From: Lacrimispora sp. 210928-DFI.3.58
GTDB lineage: Bacteria > Bacillota > Clostridia > Lachnospirales > Lachnospiraceae
Assembly: GCF_020554865.1 (NCBI RefSeq)
Contig: NZ_JAJCIC010000042.1
Span: forward strand, 1-26,800
Direction of reading: 5' to 3'
Length of the DNA stretch: 26,800 nucleotides
The notes under the pieces: generated by a model
What the model saw: the letters and a program-made list of their open reading frames with translations, nothing else
What the model was told of the DNA's origin: nothing
Database searches by the model: none
Part shown: piece after piece, positions 1 to 8,326 of the stretch
Layout of the letters: each line of letters starts with the position of its first letter
Numbering within the stretch: position 1 is the stretch's first letter
Translations under genes and position numbers: made by a program

Positions 1-55
1 GGTGCTAAAGAATTATTTGCAGTCAGTGTAACAAATGTTTGACAAACCTACAATT

Positions 56-784
56 CTACCTGCGCTTCATGGCACGGATACGCGCCTTTGTCTCCTTGTC
101 CACCCGGTTGGACTCTGTGATCTTCTGGAGGGCCTTGTTGTAAGTCCAGTCATCCAGGCGGCATTTTTCCAGATAAGCCTCCGTGCGCTCCGGCATTTTC
201 ACATAGTAAACAGACACTGCCCAGGCGGCTGCCATCCTGGCATAATATCCCCTATGGCGGATCCTGTCAATGGCGGCCAGGGCCCTGTCTGCATACTCGT
301 CGTCTGCAAAATGGGACAAAAGCATCACAAGGCCAAAGCGGATCTCGTACTCCTTTTCTGAGACAAGATATTCCTGGAGAAATTCCCAGGCCGCCTCCCG
401 GCATTTCCCCGCTGCTTTCAGGGAGCCGCAGAAAATGTCACAGACAGCCCAGTTGTCGATTACAGGGATAAAATCCTGCACAAAGGGAGCTGCCTCCTCC
501 CATGACTTACAGCCGCCGCAAATGCACAAGGCCCATATGATCCTCTCGTCGTAGTAAAGAGGCGTCTGCGCTGTCTCGCCCTCGCTTAAGACAAGGGATA
601 CCTGGTTTATGTACTCCCGCCAGCCCTGCCGCACAAGCTCCTTTGCAATTCCCCGAAGAACCGGGGTACGCACTCCCAGGATCCGGTCTGTCCCAGGCAG
701 CAGCCTGCTGTGAAATTCCCGGTATGCCGGGTCTGCAGATGCCTTCAGCTTTTCCAATACCGCGTATCGGCTGGTTTTCTCCAT
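56..784 (-). CDS. DNA alkylation repair protein, AlkD-like
   Basis: The 242-residue product reads as an AlkD-family protein, built of HEAT-like helical repeats and known to remove bulky or cationic alkylated bases such as 3- and 7-methylpurines. The N-terminus (LGVRTPVLRGIAKEL) and the central stretch with VIDNWAVCDIFC match the family, in which a Trp/Asp-rich groove holds the lesion. It is all helix, with no signal peptide or membrane segment, so it should be cytosolic. The start ATG at 784 is preceded by GGAGG with five bases between. It lies downstream of hemW on the same strand with a 129-base gap, so it may be transcribed separately. Length is normal for the family. The family call is firm; substrate range is inferred from relatives. 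Confidence 0.88.
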   Translation of the reverse strand: MEKTSRYAVLEKLKASADPAYREFHSRLLPGTDRILGVRTPVLRGIAKELVRQGWREYINQVSLVLSEGETAQTPLYYDERIIWALCICGGCKSWEEAAPFVQDFIPVIDNWAVCDIFCGSLKAAGKCREAAWEFLQEYLVSEKEYEIRFGLVMLLSHFADDEYADRALAAIDRIRHRGYYARMAAAWAVSVYYVKMPERTEAYLEKCRLDDWTYNKALQKITESNRVDKETKARIRAMKRR

Positions 785-852
785 GGCTTCCTCCTAACAT
801 GTGTTTGAAAATCTATATTCCGTCAAAGGCCCTTTTCCGAATCCACTTCCCA

Positions 853-902
853 CTCCGGGCTTTGTAGGCGCCGCCCTTCATCCCGCATGATAAAGCCCGG
901 AG
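853..902. repeat. 11-bp inverted repeat just after hemW
   Basis: CTCCGGGCTTT (853-863) is perfectly complementary to AAAGCCCGGAG (892-902), with a 28-base GC-rich loop. It begins 12 bases beyond the hemW stop on the minus strand. There is no T-run on either side, so it is not a standard intrinsic terminator, though it could stabilise the 3' end of the hemW message. Confidence 0.5.
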
Positions 903-913
903 GGAAGCCTGTC

Positions 914-2320
914 CTATGAAAGAAGAAATTCGCTCAGCACAAAGTTGCTCACATCCATCCCCCACTCTGTCAGGGACAGCCAGACGCCCTCCTGCTTCAT
1001 AAGGCCGTCCGCCTTCAGCCGGCTGATCACAGGGCCGTAGACCGTCTCCAGCTTTACGCCGAACATTGCCACAAAATCGATCTCCGAAATGCCCCGTATC
1101 ATGCGCAGGCCGAGGAACATAAATTCCTCCATCTGCTCCTCCCTGGAAAGCTCCTGCACCTGACCGTGAAGGGCCTTTAAGGCAGGCAGGCCTGACTCTC
1201 CGGAAAAATCGAGGCTCAGATAAGCATCCAGATCACGTTCATTGCTGAAACGGCAGCCCCCCACATAGGAGGCAGCTCCCAGCCCCAGTCCCAGATAGGA
1301 AGCCTCTGTCCAGTAGCCGATGTTGTGCCTGCATTCATGGCCCGGCTTTGCATAGTTGGATATCTCATAGCGCTCATAGCCCTGGCTTTTGAGGAAGTTC
1401 CTGGTAAGGTGGTAAATGCGGTTTTCCGTGTCCTCGTCCGGGAGAGGCGGGTAGGCCGTCCTTCCACGGAGGGCGGATCCTGTCCAGTTGGACGCTGACA
1501 ACCGGCTGACGGACACTGCCTCCGGACTGCCAGGTGTTACCGGCTGGCTGACGGACACGGCCTCCGGGCTGCCAGGTGTTACCGGCTGGCTGACGGACAC
1601 GGCCTCCGGGCTGCCAGGTGCTTCCGGCTGACCGCCCTGTACTGCCGCCAGACTGACGGACGCCTCCTGTCCGGCTGCCCCATACCTGTCCCAGAAGGGC
1701 GTCCCCTCCTCGATGATCAGGCTGTAGGCGGAAATGTGCTCCGGCTTTAGCATTGTCACCTTTTTTAAGGTGTTCTTCCAGGAATCCAGGGTCTGACCGG
1801 GAATGCTGCTCATCAGATCCACATTGATGTCTGTAAAACCAGCCATTCTGGCGCTCTGAAAGCTTTTTAAAAATTCTTCAAAGGAATGGATGCGGCCCAG
1901 AGCCTTGAGCTCTCTGTTGTCCGCTGACTGGAGGCCGATGCTGAGCCTGTTGATCCCGCAGGCCCGGTACACTTGAAGCTTCCCCGCAAGGAGGGTGCCC
2001 GGATTCACCTCGATGGTGATCTCCGCATCCCCTGCAATGTCAAAGCTCCTGTACAGGGCATCCATGATATCCCTGATAAATAGGGGATCCATAACAGAAG
2101 GGGTGCCTCCCCCAATGAATACGGTCGTTACCTGATATTCATTGTTTAAGGCACCCTGAACCTCGATCTCACGTATCAGCTGTGCAGTGTATTCCTGGTG
2201 GACTGCCGCCAGTGCCCGGAAGGAAAGGAAATCACAGTAAAGGCATTTCCTGGCGCAAAAAGGAATATGGACATACAGTTCCAGGGATTTCTTCTGTGTG
2301 TTTGTCATGCTGTGGTTCAT
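914..2320 (-). CDS. hemW: Radical SAM heme chaperone HemW, with a repeat-bearing insertion
   Basis: This is HemW, the radical-SAM protein (long annotated as oxygen-independent coproporphyrinogen oxidase) that binds and transfers heme. The [4Fe-4S] motif CxxxCxxC is at C22, C26 and C29 (VHIPFCARKCLYCDF). The SAM-binding GGGTPS is near residue 70, and the C-terminal HemN domain follows, including YEISNYAKPGHECRHN. At 468 residues it is about 80 longer than usual. The excess lies around residues 214-292, between EEGTPFWDRYG and LPDEDTE, which are close together in ordinary HemW. The insert contains three copies of a 14-residue Ser/Pro/Val-rich repeat. HemW lacks the extra cysteine that HemN uses, consistent with a chaperone. 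The gene lies downstream of lepA, the usual order in Firmicutes. Only a weak ribosome binding site precedes ATG 2320. Confidence 0.93.
   Translation of the reverse strand: MNHSMTNTQKKSLELYVHIPFCARKCLYCDFLSFRALAAVHQEYTAQLIREIEVQGALNNEYQVTTVFIGGGTPSVMDPLFIRDIMDALYRSFDIAGDAEITIEVNPGTLLAGKLQVYRACGINRLSIGLQSADNRELKALGRIHSFEEFLKSFQSARMAGFTDINVDLMSSIPGQTLDSWKNTLKKVTMLKPEHISAYSLIIEEGTPFWDRYGAAGQEASVSLAAVQGGQPEAPGSPEAVSVSQPVTPGSPEAVSVSQPVTPGSPEAVSVSRLSASNWTGSALRGRTAYPPLPDEDTENRIYHLTRNFLKSQGYERYEISNYAKPGHECRHNIGYWTEASYLGLGLGAASYVGGCRFSNERDLDAYLSLDFSGESGLPALKALHGQVQELSREEQMEEFMFLGLRMIRGISEIDFVAMFGVKLETVYGPVISRLKADGLMKQEGVWLSLTEWGMDVSNFVLSEFLLS
1506..1631. repeat. Three 42-bp tandem repeats inside hemW
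   Basis: Copies start at 1506, 1548 and 1590 with a period of exactly 42 bases. The first two are near identical and the third diverges at its far end. Each encodes a 14-residue unit close to PVTPGSPEAVSVSQ, so copy-number change would keep the reading frame. Confidence 0.9.
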
Positions 2321-2343
2321 CTCACTTTTCTTACTATGAAAGT

Positions 2344-2404
2344 GTTGTCAAGCGGCTGTGCGGACTGCGTGCTTGCACGCAAGGACGTACAGGCATTTGA
2401 CAAC
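2344..2404. repeat. Nested inverted repeat between hemW and lepA
   Basis: GTTGTCAA (2344-2351) pairs with TTGACAAC (2397-2404). Inside is a tight hairpin, TGCGTGC (2366-2372) with GCACGCA (2375-2381). It occupies the 175-base gap between lepA and hemW, both on the minus strand. There is no T-run. The words GCACGCAGT and AAGCACGC recur in the third hairpin near 5846, suggesting a dispersed intergenic element. Confidence 0.5.
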
Positions 2405-2495
2405 CAGGCCGGTATGAGGAAGCAGGCCGGCAGGCCAAATTCCGAATACTGGCGGCGATTGCGGGAGTGCGTCCGCCAGCCGGGCGCATGCAGGT

Positions 2496-4310
2496 TTACT
2501 GCTCGTCCAGCTTCAGGACGCTCATAAAGGCCTTCTGCGGTATCTCTACATTGCCGATCTGGCGCATGCGCTTCTTGCCTTCCTTCTGCTTCTCTAACAG
2601 CTTTCTCTTACGGGAAATATCTCCGCCATAGCACTTTGCAAGCACATCCTTGCGGACAGCCTTCACGGTCTCGCGGGCAATGATCTTTCCTCCCACAGCT
2701 GCCTGGATGGGAATCTCAAACAGATGCCTCGGTATCTCCTCCTTCAGCTTCTCACACATCTTCCTGCCTCTCTCGTAGGCGGAATCTGCGTGGACGATAA
2801 AGGACAGGGCATCCACCTCCTCACGGTTCACCAGGATATCCAGCTTTACCAGGCTGGAGCGCTCGTAACCCTTCAGCTCATAGTCAAAGGAGGCATAGCC
2901 TCTGGAGCGGGATTTTAAGGCATCAAAGAAATCGTAGATGATCTCATTTAAGGGCAGCTCGTATTTTAACAATGCTCTTGTAGTTTCGATGTATTCCATC
3001 CCCAGATAATTGCCGCGGCGCTCCTGGCAGAGAGTCATGATCGATCCCACAAATTCTGTGGTCACCATGATCTCAGCGCTCACAATGGGCTCCTCCATAT
3101 AGTCGATCTCGGTTGGATCAGGCAGATTGGAGGGATTTGTGAGCTCCATCATTTCCCCGGAGGTCTTGTGGATGCGGTACACAACGCCCGGAGCAGTTGT
3201 GACCAGATCCAGATTGTATTCCCGCTCTAAGCGCTCCTGGATGATCTCCAGATGGAGAAGGCCCAAAAAGCCGCAGCGGAAGCCAAAGCCCAGGGCAATG
3301 GAGGTCTCCGGCTCATAGAACAGAGAGGCATCATTGAGCTGGAGCTTCTCCAGAGCCTCCCTCAGATCATTATATTTTGCTCCGTCAGCAGGATAAAGGC
3401 CGCAGTATACCATAGGCGTTACCTTCTTATACCCTGGCAGGGGAGCAGCGCAGGGGTTGTCCCTCTCTGTCACGGTATCGCCTACGCGGGTATCCCGGAC
3501 ATTTTTTATGCTGGCTGTGATATAACCTACCATACCGGCACTCAGCTCATCACATGGGATAAATTGGCCTGCGCCGAAATAGCCCACCTCCACCACATCG
3601 GCCTCTGCCCCTGTAGCCATCATGCGGATAGGCGTTCCTTTCTTTACCGTGCCCTCCATCAGACGGCAGAAAATAATAACGCCCTTGTAGGAATCATATA
3701 CAGAGTCAAAGATCAGGGCCTGAAGGGGCGCCCCCTGATCCCCCTTTGGAGCAGGGATCTTGTGGACAATGGACTCTAACACGGCCTCGATATTAATGCC
3801 TGTCTTCGCAGAGATATGGGGCGCATCGCTGGCATCCAGGCCAATGACATCCTCGATCTCTGCAGCCACACGCTCAGGATCAGCACTGGGAAGGTCGATC
3901 TTATTGATAACAGGAAATACATCCAGGTCATGATCCAATGCCAGGTATACATTTGCCAGGGTCTGGGCCTCAATGCCCTGGGAGGCGTCCACCACAAGGA
4001 TGGCTCCGTCACAGGCCGCCAGGCTGCGGGATACCTCATAATTAAAATCCACGTGTCCGGGCGTATCGATCAGGTTGAAAATATATTCATTGCCGTCCTC
4101 TGCCTTATATACGGTGCGGACTGCCTGGGACTTGATGGTGATCCCCCTCTCACGTTCCAGGTCCATATTGTCAAGGACCTGCTCCTGCATCTCCCGGCTG
4201 GTGAGAAGTCCTGTCTTTTCAATGATACGGTCAGCCAGGGTGGACTTGCCGTGGTCGATATGGGCTATAATACAAAAATTGCGAATTTTACTCTGGTCAA
4301 CTGCTGCCAT
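2496..4310 (-). CDS. lepA: Translation elongation factor 4 (LepA)
   Basis: LepA is a ribosome-binding GTPase that can back-translocate or remodel stalled elongation complexes and helps 30S biogenesis. The 604-residue product is full length. The G domain shows the P-loop [13 protein letters not shown] (about residues 16-28), switch [10 protein letters not shown] and the guanine-specificity motif [10 protein letters not shown]. The EF-G-like domains and the LepA-specific C-terminal domain follow, ending with [23 protein letters not shown]. The start ATG at 4310 is preceded by AGAGG. It sits 53 bases downstream of spoIIP and upstream of hemW on the same strand, the conserved clostridial order. 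Nothing is unusual in it. Confidence 0.98.
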   Translation of the reverse strand: MAAVDQSKIRNFCIIAHIDHGKSTLADRIIEKTGLLTSREMQEQVLDNMDLERERGITIKSQAVRTVYKAEDGNEYIFNLIDTPGHVDFNYEVSRSLAACDGAILVVDASQGIEAQTLANVYLALDHDLDVFPVINKIDLPSADPERVAAEIEDVIGLDASDAPHISAKTGINIEAVLESIVHKIPAPKGDQGAPLQALIFDSVYDSYKGVIIFCRLMEGTVKKGTPIRMMATGAEADVVEVGYFGAGQFIPCDELSAGMVGYITASIKNVRDTRVGDTVTERDNPCAAPLPGYKKVTPMVYCGLYPADGAKYNDLREALEKLQLNDASLFYEPETSIALGFGFRCGFLGLLHLEIIQERLEREYNLDLVTTAPGVVYRIHKTSGEMMELTNPSNLPDPTEIDYMEEPIVSAEIMVTTEFVGSIMTLCQERRGNYLGMEYIETTRALLKYELPLNEIIYDFFDALKSRSRGYASFDYELKGYERSSLVKLDILVNREEVDALSFIVHADSAYERGRKMCEKLKEEIPRHLFEIPIQAAVGGKIIARETVKAVRKDVLAKCYGGDISRKRKLLEKQKEGKKRMRQIGNVEIPQKAFMSVLKLDEQ

Positions 4311-4363
4311 TCTTTATCCTCTTTCTCTGATTCTATCTGGCCCTCCTTTTCAGGGCGCACTGC

Positions 4364-5680
4364 TTACTGAATTATACTATTTTTTTGTTTTCCTTGCAAC
4401 ACCATATCCAAAAGTTCCGCCAGGGGTCCCATGGCATTTACGGCCTCCTCATAGGTGTTTGTCTGGGCTCCCACCTCGATGAGGCTGGAGCGCGGCCTTA
4501 GATGTTCATTGTAGCGCAGGCCTTTCAGGTAGATTTTTCTGGTAAATCCCGGAAAATAGGCTTCTGCTCCCAGCTGGAGCTGGAGGCTGAAAGCCAGGTT
4601 CTGCTCACGGTAAGGGTTTTTCAGATATTCAATAGGCCCCTCCGGCGTCTGGCTAAGGCCGTTGAAAAACATGATCCTGGCTGTGTCCTTCCCATCTATA
4701 TTGGATGCCAGATGGAGGCTTTCCGCCACACCGTCCCTGTGGATGTCAAGGATCACCTGGATCGACGGATTCTCCTCCAAAATCTTCCCGATGCCCTCCA
4801 GGGCATAGTTATAAGCCCTGCTGCGGTCCAGCTTCCCGTCCTTCAGATCGTACACAGAGGTGTCATGATACACTCCGTATCCTTTTGCCTCTAAAAGCCG
4901 GGCCAGGGCCTCTCCCACTCCCACCACCGTCTGCCCTGGCCCAGAATCCGTATAGGCCTCCTGGGAATGGGTGTGGTAGATGAGGATCTGCGGGACAGAG
5001 CTGTCCTTTTCCATAGACAGGTCCGTACCCAGCAGCTCTTTGGCATCCATCAGCTCCCGCCCTGCGGTGGTGGAGGTATGCACACTGTAAAATCGGCTCA
5101 TGAGAAAATCATAATCCATGAGCTGTTCCAATACATATGTACTGCCAATGACCGGGCGGTCAAGGACACCTGCCAGGGTCTGGAGTGCTGCCTGGGCATC
5201 TGCTCCTCCCTCTGCCTGGCCGTCCTTCCCATCTTCCGGGAGACCTCCGGCATAAATGCCTGCTCCCGGTATCTCTCCGGCATAAACACGTTCTTCCGGT
5301 ATCTCTTCAGCGTAAACACCTGCGTCCAGACCTGTCTCCTCATCCCCATACCAGGCCAGATACTCGTGTTCCTGATAGAAACGCTCTGCCTCCCTGTATT
5401 TCCGGTAGGAGGGGTCCATCTCATAGGCTGCTCCTCTGCCTTTGCTCCCAGTGCTTTCCCTGCTGCCCATACCTGGCTGGACCTGGTTCCACAAAGCCTC
5501 CACCAGCCATCTCCCTGCTATCTCCACAAGCTCCCTGTACCTGCTTTCCAGGGAGTGAAAGGCTCCTTCATTCCAAAAACGGCTGCCCGCAGCCAGTATT
5601 GCTCCCAATGCCACAGCAGCCAGAAAGACACGAAGCAGCCTGTCAAGTCTTTTATATCTGATTCCCATATCCATTTCCAC
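4364..5680 (-). CDS. spoIIP: Stage II sporulation protein P (SpoIIP)
   Basis: SpoIIP is the membrane-anchored amidase/endopeptidase that works with SpoIID and SpoIIM to thin septal peptidoglycan during engulfment. One N-terminal membrane segment is visible at about residues 15-32 (LLRVFLAAVALGAILAAG). The catalytic domain begins near residue 230 with ILIYHTHSQEAY, followed by LDIHRDG and, near the end, SLIEVGAQTNTYEEA, all family signatures with the zinc-binding histidines. Between membrane segment and enzyme is a low-complexity stretch with three 10-residue repeats (residues 121-150). The first codon at 5680 is GTG; in-frame ATGs at 5674 and 5668 are equally plausible, the last having GGTGG eight bases upstream. 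It is 53 bases upstream of lepA, probably co-transcribed. Confidence 0.95.
   Translation of the reverse strand: MEMDMGIRYKRLDRLLRVFLAAVALGAILAAGSRFWNEGAFHSLESRYRELVEIAGRWLVEALWNQVQPGMGSRESTGSKGRGAAYEMDPSYRKYREAERFYQEHEYLAWYGDEETGLDAGVYAEEIPEERVYAGEIPGAGIYAGGLPEDGKDGQAEGGADAQAALQTLAGVLDRPVIGSTYVLEQLMDYDFLMSRFYSVHTSTTAGRELMDAKELLGTDLSMEKDSSVPQILIYHTHSQEAYTDSGPGQTVVGVGEALARLLEAKGYGVYHDTSVYDLKDGKLDRSRAYNYALEGIGKILEENPSIQVILDIHRDGVAESLHLASNIDGKDTARIMFFNGLSQTPEGPIEYLKNPYREQNLAFSLQLQLGAEAYFPGFTRKIYLKGLRYNEHLRPRSSLIEVGAQTNTYEEAVNAMGPLAELLDMVLQGKQKNSIIQ
5231..5320. repeat. Three 30-bp tandem repeats inside spoIIP
   Basis: Three successive units encode close variants of (G/R)VYAEEIPE, ten residues each, in the linker between membrane anchor and amidase domain. 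The units have diverged and the frame is kept. The stretch is acidic and probably disordered. Confidence 0.8.
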
Positions 5681-5698
5681 CTGCCATCATACTATTTA

Positions 5699-5875
5699 TA
5701 TGATACCAGGGTCAGAAGGTTAAAAATCCGGTGCAAGCTTGCTTGCAAGAGAATTTTTGACCTTGGGACCCGCCAAAAACATTCATAAGCAGCCATTTTT
5801 CGCAGAAAAATGAGCGGATTATGAATGTTTTTGAGGATTGTGGAAGCACGCAGTGCGGAACAATCCGGTATCGTA
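5699..5875 (+). other. Candidate structured element: three hairpins closed by an outer stem
   Basis: The outer arms TATGATACC (5699-5707) and GGTATCGTA (5867-5875) pair over nine positions. Inside are three back-to-back hairpins. Hairpin 1 (5709-5771) has GGGTC/GACCC, AAGGTTAAAAAT/ATTTTTGACCTT and an apical GCAAGC/GCTTGC. Hairpin 2 (5774-5833) has 15 perfect pairs, CAAAAACATTCATAA with its complement, and an inner CATTTTT/AAAAATG. Hairpin 3 (5835-5866) has GGATTGT/ACAATCC and an inner GCAC/GTGC. Two non-Watson-Crick positions (5701 with 5873, 5721 with 5759) are G-U in plus-strand RNA but A-C on the minus strand, so a plus-strand RNA is favoured. It fills the gap between spoIIP and the EamA gene, both minus strand. 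It may be an RNA or a small non-coding mobile element; no known family is recognised. Confidence 0.55.
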
Positions 5876-5983
5876 GGGGTCAAAATACCTTTTGATTCCT
5901 ACATCTTTATATGATATGCAGGCGGACGGTGGATATTTCACCCGGACAGCATCCTGCCTTATGGCTGACCGGATCTTTTGGTC

Positions 5984-6904
5984 TTACTTCCTGCAGCTGG
6001 TCATCCTCCGGCCTGGAAGCTCCCATCTGCCCTCTGACAGCACGAGCCCCAGCAGGGCAAGGACCGTCCCTGCCGCCGCCCTGGGCGTGATGACCTCATG
6101 AAGGATGGGAATGGAGGTAATGATGGTGATGACCGGTATCATATAAATGTAAATGCTGGTCTTCACCGCTCCCAGGACCCGCACAGAGTAGTTCCAGGTG
6201 ACAAAGCACATAGCCGAGGCCCCCAGCCCCAGATATACAAGATTAAACAGATTCACCGGGAGAACCACCTTCCCGAAATCCGGGTGGAAATCCATGAAAA
6301 ACAGGGGCGGGATCATGAAGAGAATACCATAAAAAAAGATCCTCCTGGTTGCCTTTATGGTGTCATAGCCCATTTCCCCTATTTTCTTTGACAAGATCGA
6401 ATACACACCCCACACAACGGCAGCGCTCAAGGCCATGATATCTCCTGTTGGATTGAGCGTCACTCCCTCCGACCCCTGGAAGGTGATCAGAAAGATCCCT
6501 GCCATAGCACAGACAAAGCCCACAAGGAAGCTTCCCTTAAGCCTCTCGCCATCCAGAAAGAAATGGGCCATAAGGGCCGTAAAAATAGGCGCAACGGATA
6601 CGATCACGCTGATATTGGAGGCCTGTGTAAAGGTCAGAGCCACATTTTCCAAAAGGTAATAAAGGCAGATGCCCGTAAGGCCTGCCCCGGCCATCATCCC
6701 CTCCTCCTTCCAGTTTTTTGTCCTTATGGGCCCCGGCTTCATGATGCACAGCAAAAGAAAGCCCATGATAAAACGAAGGACTAATATTTCCAGAGGCGAA
6801 AAATCCCTTAAAAGCACCTTTGTGGAAATAAATGTAGTCCCCCATATGATCGCTGTTATGACAGCCGCCCCATGGCCGGCCACCTGTGTTCCTAATGATC
6901 TCAT
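5984..6904 (-). CDS. EamA (DMT-family) transporter
   Basis: This is a 10-helix drug/metabolite transporter of the EamA type, an inner-membrane exporter or permease of small metabolites. Two homologous halves are visible. The first begins GAAVITAIIWGTTFISTKVLL with the typical WG(T/S)xF motif. The second begins GDIMALSAAVVWGVYSILSKK with WGVYS. Hydrophobic helices run the full length, with a short basic C-terminal tail. I start it at ATG 6904 because AGAGG lies nine bases upstream; in-frame ATGs at 6943 and 6922 lack a ribosome binding site. The product is then 306 residues, normal for the family. It lies between gpr and spoIIP, so it interrupts the usual core gene order. The substrate cannot be read from sequence. 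Confidence 0.88.
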   Translation of the reverse strand: MRSLGTQVAGHGAAVITAIIWGTTFISTKVLLRDFSPLEILVLRFIMGFLLLCIMKPGPIRTKNWKEEGMMAGAGLTGICLYYLLENVALTFTQASNISVIVSVAPIFTALMAHFFLDGERLKGSFLVGFVCAMAGIFLITFQGSEGVTLNPTGDIMALSAAVVWGVYSILSKKIGEMGYDTIKATRRIFFYGILFMIPPLFFMDFHPDFGKVVLPVNLFNLVYLGLGASAMCFVTWNYSVRVLGAVKTSIYIYMIPVITIITSIPILHEVITPRAAAGTVLALLGLVLSEGRWELPGRRMTSCRK

Positions 6905-6973
6905 ACTGTATTTCCTCTCCATGTAAAAATAGACAGCTATCATTCTAACATAGAAAAGGAATTTTTGAAAGTG

Positions 6974-8026
6974 CTAACCTTTTTGCGGAAACACCGCCCT
7001 GTGGATCCCCTCCGAGATCGTAAAGCTCAGCTGCTTTACCGACTGGTCAATGTCAGGAGGCGTTACGTACATGGGGCCGAACTCTGGCTCCAGGAGTTCC
7101 CGGATAAGCTGGTACTGGTCCTCGGAATCCATATCTGCGATCCAGCTTCCCGTTCCTTTTGTGGTCTCATTTCCTGAAAGAACTCCGATGAGTGCGGATA
7201 CCGTGTCGTGGACAATGGCCGCCGCCCCCACCACCGTTGGCACTCCGATGGCTAAAACGGGGATCCCCAGGCTTTCTCTTGTCAGGCTGTGGCGGTGGTT
7301 TCCCACACCGGAGCCGGGATGGATGCCCGTATCTGTCAGCTGTATGGTCGTCCCCAGCCGCCGGACGCTCCTGGCTGCCAGGGCGTCTATGGCGATCACA
7401 ATGTCCGGCTGTGTCTCATGGATGATCCCCTTTAGGATCTCTGCTGTCTCCATTCCTGTCTGGGCCATGACCCCAGGGGCAATGCCGCTTAAGGAGGGGA
7501 GATTTCTGTTTTTTAAGAAGCCTGGGCCCAGCTGGCCTTCCAGATGACGCGTCACCTGGAGATTCCCCAACACACGCGGGCCCAGAGAGTCCGGCGTCAC
7601 GCTGCTGTTTCCCAGACCCACCACAAGGATGGAGGCAGGGGCAGAGGCACTTTTGTCCGTGTTCCCGGCTCCTGCGGCAGCTCCGGCTTTCCCGGCATTT
7701 TCCAGCATTCTTCTCATAAGCCTGCCAATCTGATGGGCCAGCTCATCTGATATCCTGCTGTGATAATCCTCGTCCTCCTTTGAAAGGCGGTCCGCCTCCA
7801 GGGTCAGATAGGTTCCCTTTGGCTTTCCCATGGAGGCGGCCCCTTCCTCATTTAAAATCCTGACCTCCGTCAGCTTTACCTGGCTGTCCTCGTGGAACCA
7901 CTCCCGCAGGGCTACGCCGGATATCTCCCCGCCATCCCCTTCAAAGCTCTCCTTCTCCTCCAGCGCCAGGTCTGTGCGGACCTGGAACCCGCTGCGCTTT
8001 TTCATATCTTTTTCTTCGTTTTCCAT
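6974..8026 (-). CDS. gpr: GPR endopeptidase, germination protease
   Basis: Gpr degrades small acid-soluble spore proteins at germination to release amino acids. It is made in the forespore as a zymogen and processed near its N-terminus. The product here is 350 residues, normal for clostridia. The sequence FQVRTDLALEE near residue 14 corresponds to the region around the propeptide cleavage site. The catalytic region includes GLGNSSVTPDSLGPRV and VIAIDALAARSVRRLG, holding the conserved aspartates of this unusual protease, plus GVGNHRHSLTRESLGIPVLAIGVPTVV. The reading frame stays open back to 8293, but that extension is not family-like. ATG 8026 has GGAGG seven bases upstream. It is divergent from rpsT, a neighbour seen in many Firmicutes. 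Confidence 0.95.
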   Translation of the reverse strand: MENEEKDMKKRSGFQVRTDLALEEKESFEGDGGEISGVALREWFHEDSQVKLTEVRILNEEGAASMGKPKGTYLTLEADRLSKEDEDYHSRISDELAHQIGRLMRRMLENAGKAGAAAGAGNTDKSASAPASILVVGLGNSSVTPDSLGPRVLGNLQVTRHLEGQLGPGFLKNRNLPSLSGIAPGVMAQTGMETAEILKGIIHETQPDIVIAIDALAARSVRRLGTTIQLTDTGIHPGSGVGNHRHSLTRESLGIPVLAIGVPTVVGAAAIVHDTVSALIGVLSGNETTKGTGSWIADMDSEDQYQLIRELLEPEFGPMYVTPPDIDQSVKQLSFTISEGIHRAVFPQKG

Positions 8027-8107
8027 TGGCTGGCCTCCATTCTCAAATACTCTTCTTTTCATTTTCTGCAGATAGGAAAAAATTATGCCAAAGCCTGCAA
8101 AACCGCG

Positions 8108-8168
8108 TAACAGTTCAGACGGCTGCCGGGAGGGCGGCTGGCGCTCCCGGCAGCCGCCTGAACTGTTA
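8108..8168. repeat. Long inverted repeat between gpr and rpsT
   Basis: Left arm 8108-8132 and right arm 8144-8168 form a 25-position stem with one mismatch (A8119 opposite C8157). It is made of TAACAGTTCAG/CTGAACTGTTA and CGGCTGCCGGGAG/CTCCCGGCAGCCG. The loop is 11 bases. There is no T-run on either side. It lies in the divergent spacer, 82 bases upstream of the gpr start and 41 bases upstream of the rpsT -35 box. It may insulate the two promoters or be a dispersed repeat. Confidence 0.8.
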
Positions 8169-8209
8169 CAGAACCGCAGCAAAAACTTCAAAAATTCGCC
8201 AAATATGAC

Positions 8210-8238
8210 TTGACATTCCGGTTCAGATTCGCTAGAAT
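8210..8238 (+). promoter_or_regulatory. rpsT promoter, consensus housekeeping type
   Basis: TTGACA at 8210-8215 and TAGAAT at 8233-8238 are separated by exactly 17 bases. Transcription should begin near 8245, giving a leader of about 80 bases before rpsT. Such a leader could carry control by S20, but I see no defined regulatory fold. Confidence 0.85.
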
Positions 8239-8326
8239 ACAATAGTATGTTTACATTGAACTGTCCGTGTCCAGGCTTTGATGGAAAACACAACGATTAT
8301 GATGAACGAAACGGAGGTGTATTTCA

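Noticed and set aside
1506..1631. CRISPR array at the 42-bp repeats in hemW
   Set aside because: The units are contiguous with no unique spacers and stay in frame inside a coding gene.
4967..5788. Plus-strand open frame of 273 codons across spoIIP
   Set aside because: It is antisense to the clearly recognised SpoIIP gene and shows no domain motifs.
8027..8293. N-terminal extension of gpr up to 8293
   Set aside because: The extra 89 residues are not family-like, would cross the long inverted repeat and the rpsT promoter, and a strong ribosome binding site marks ATG 8026.
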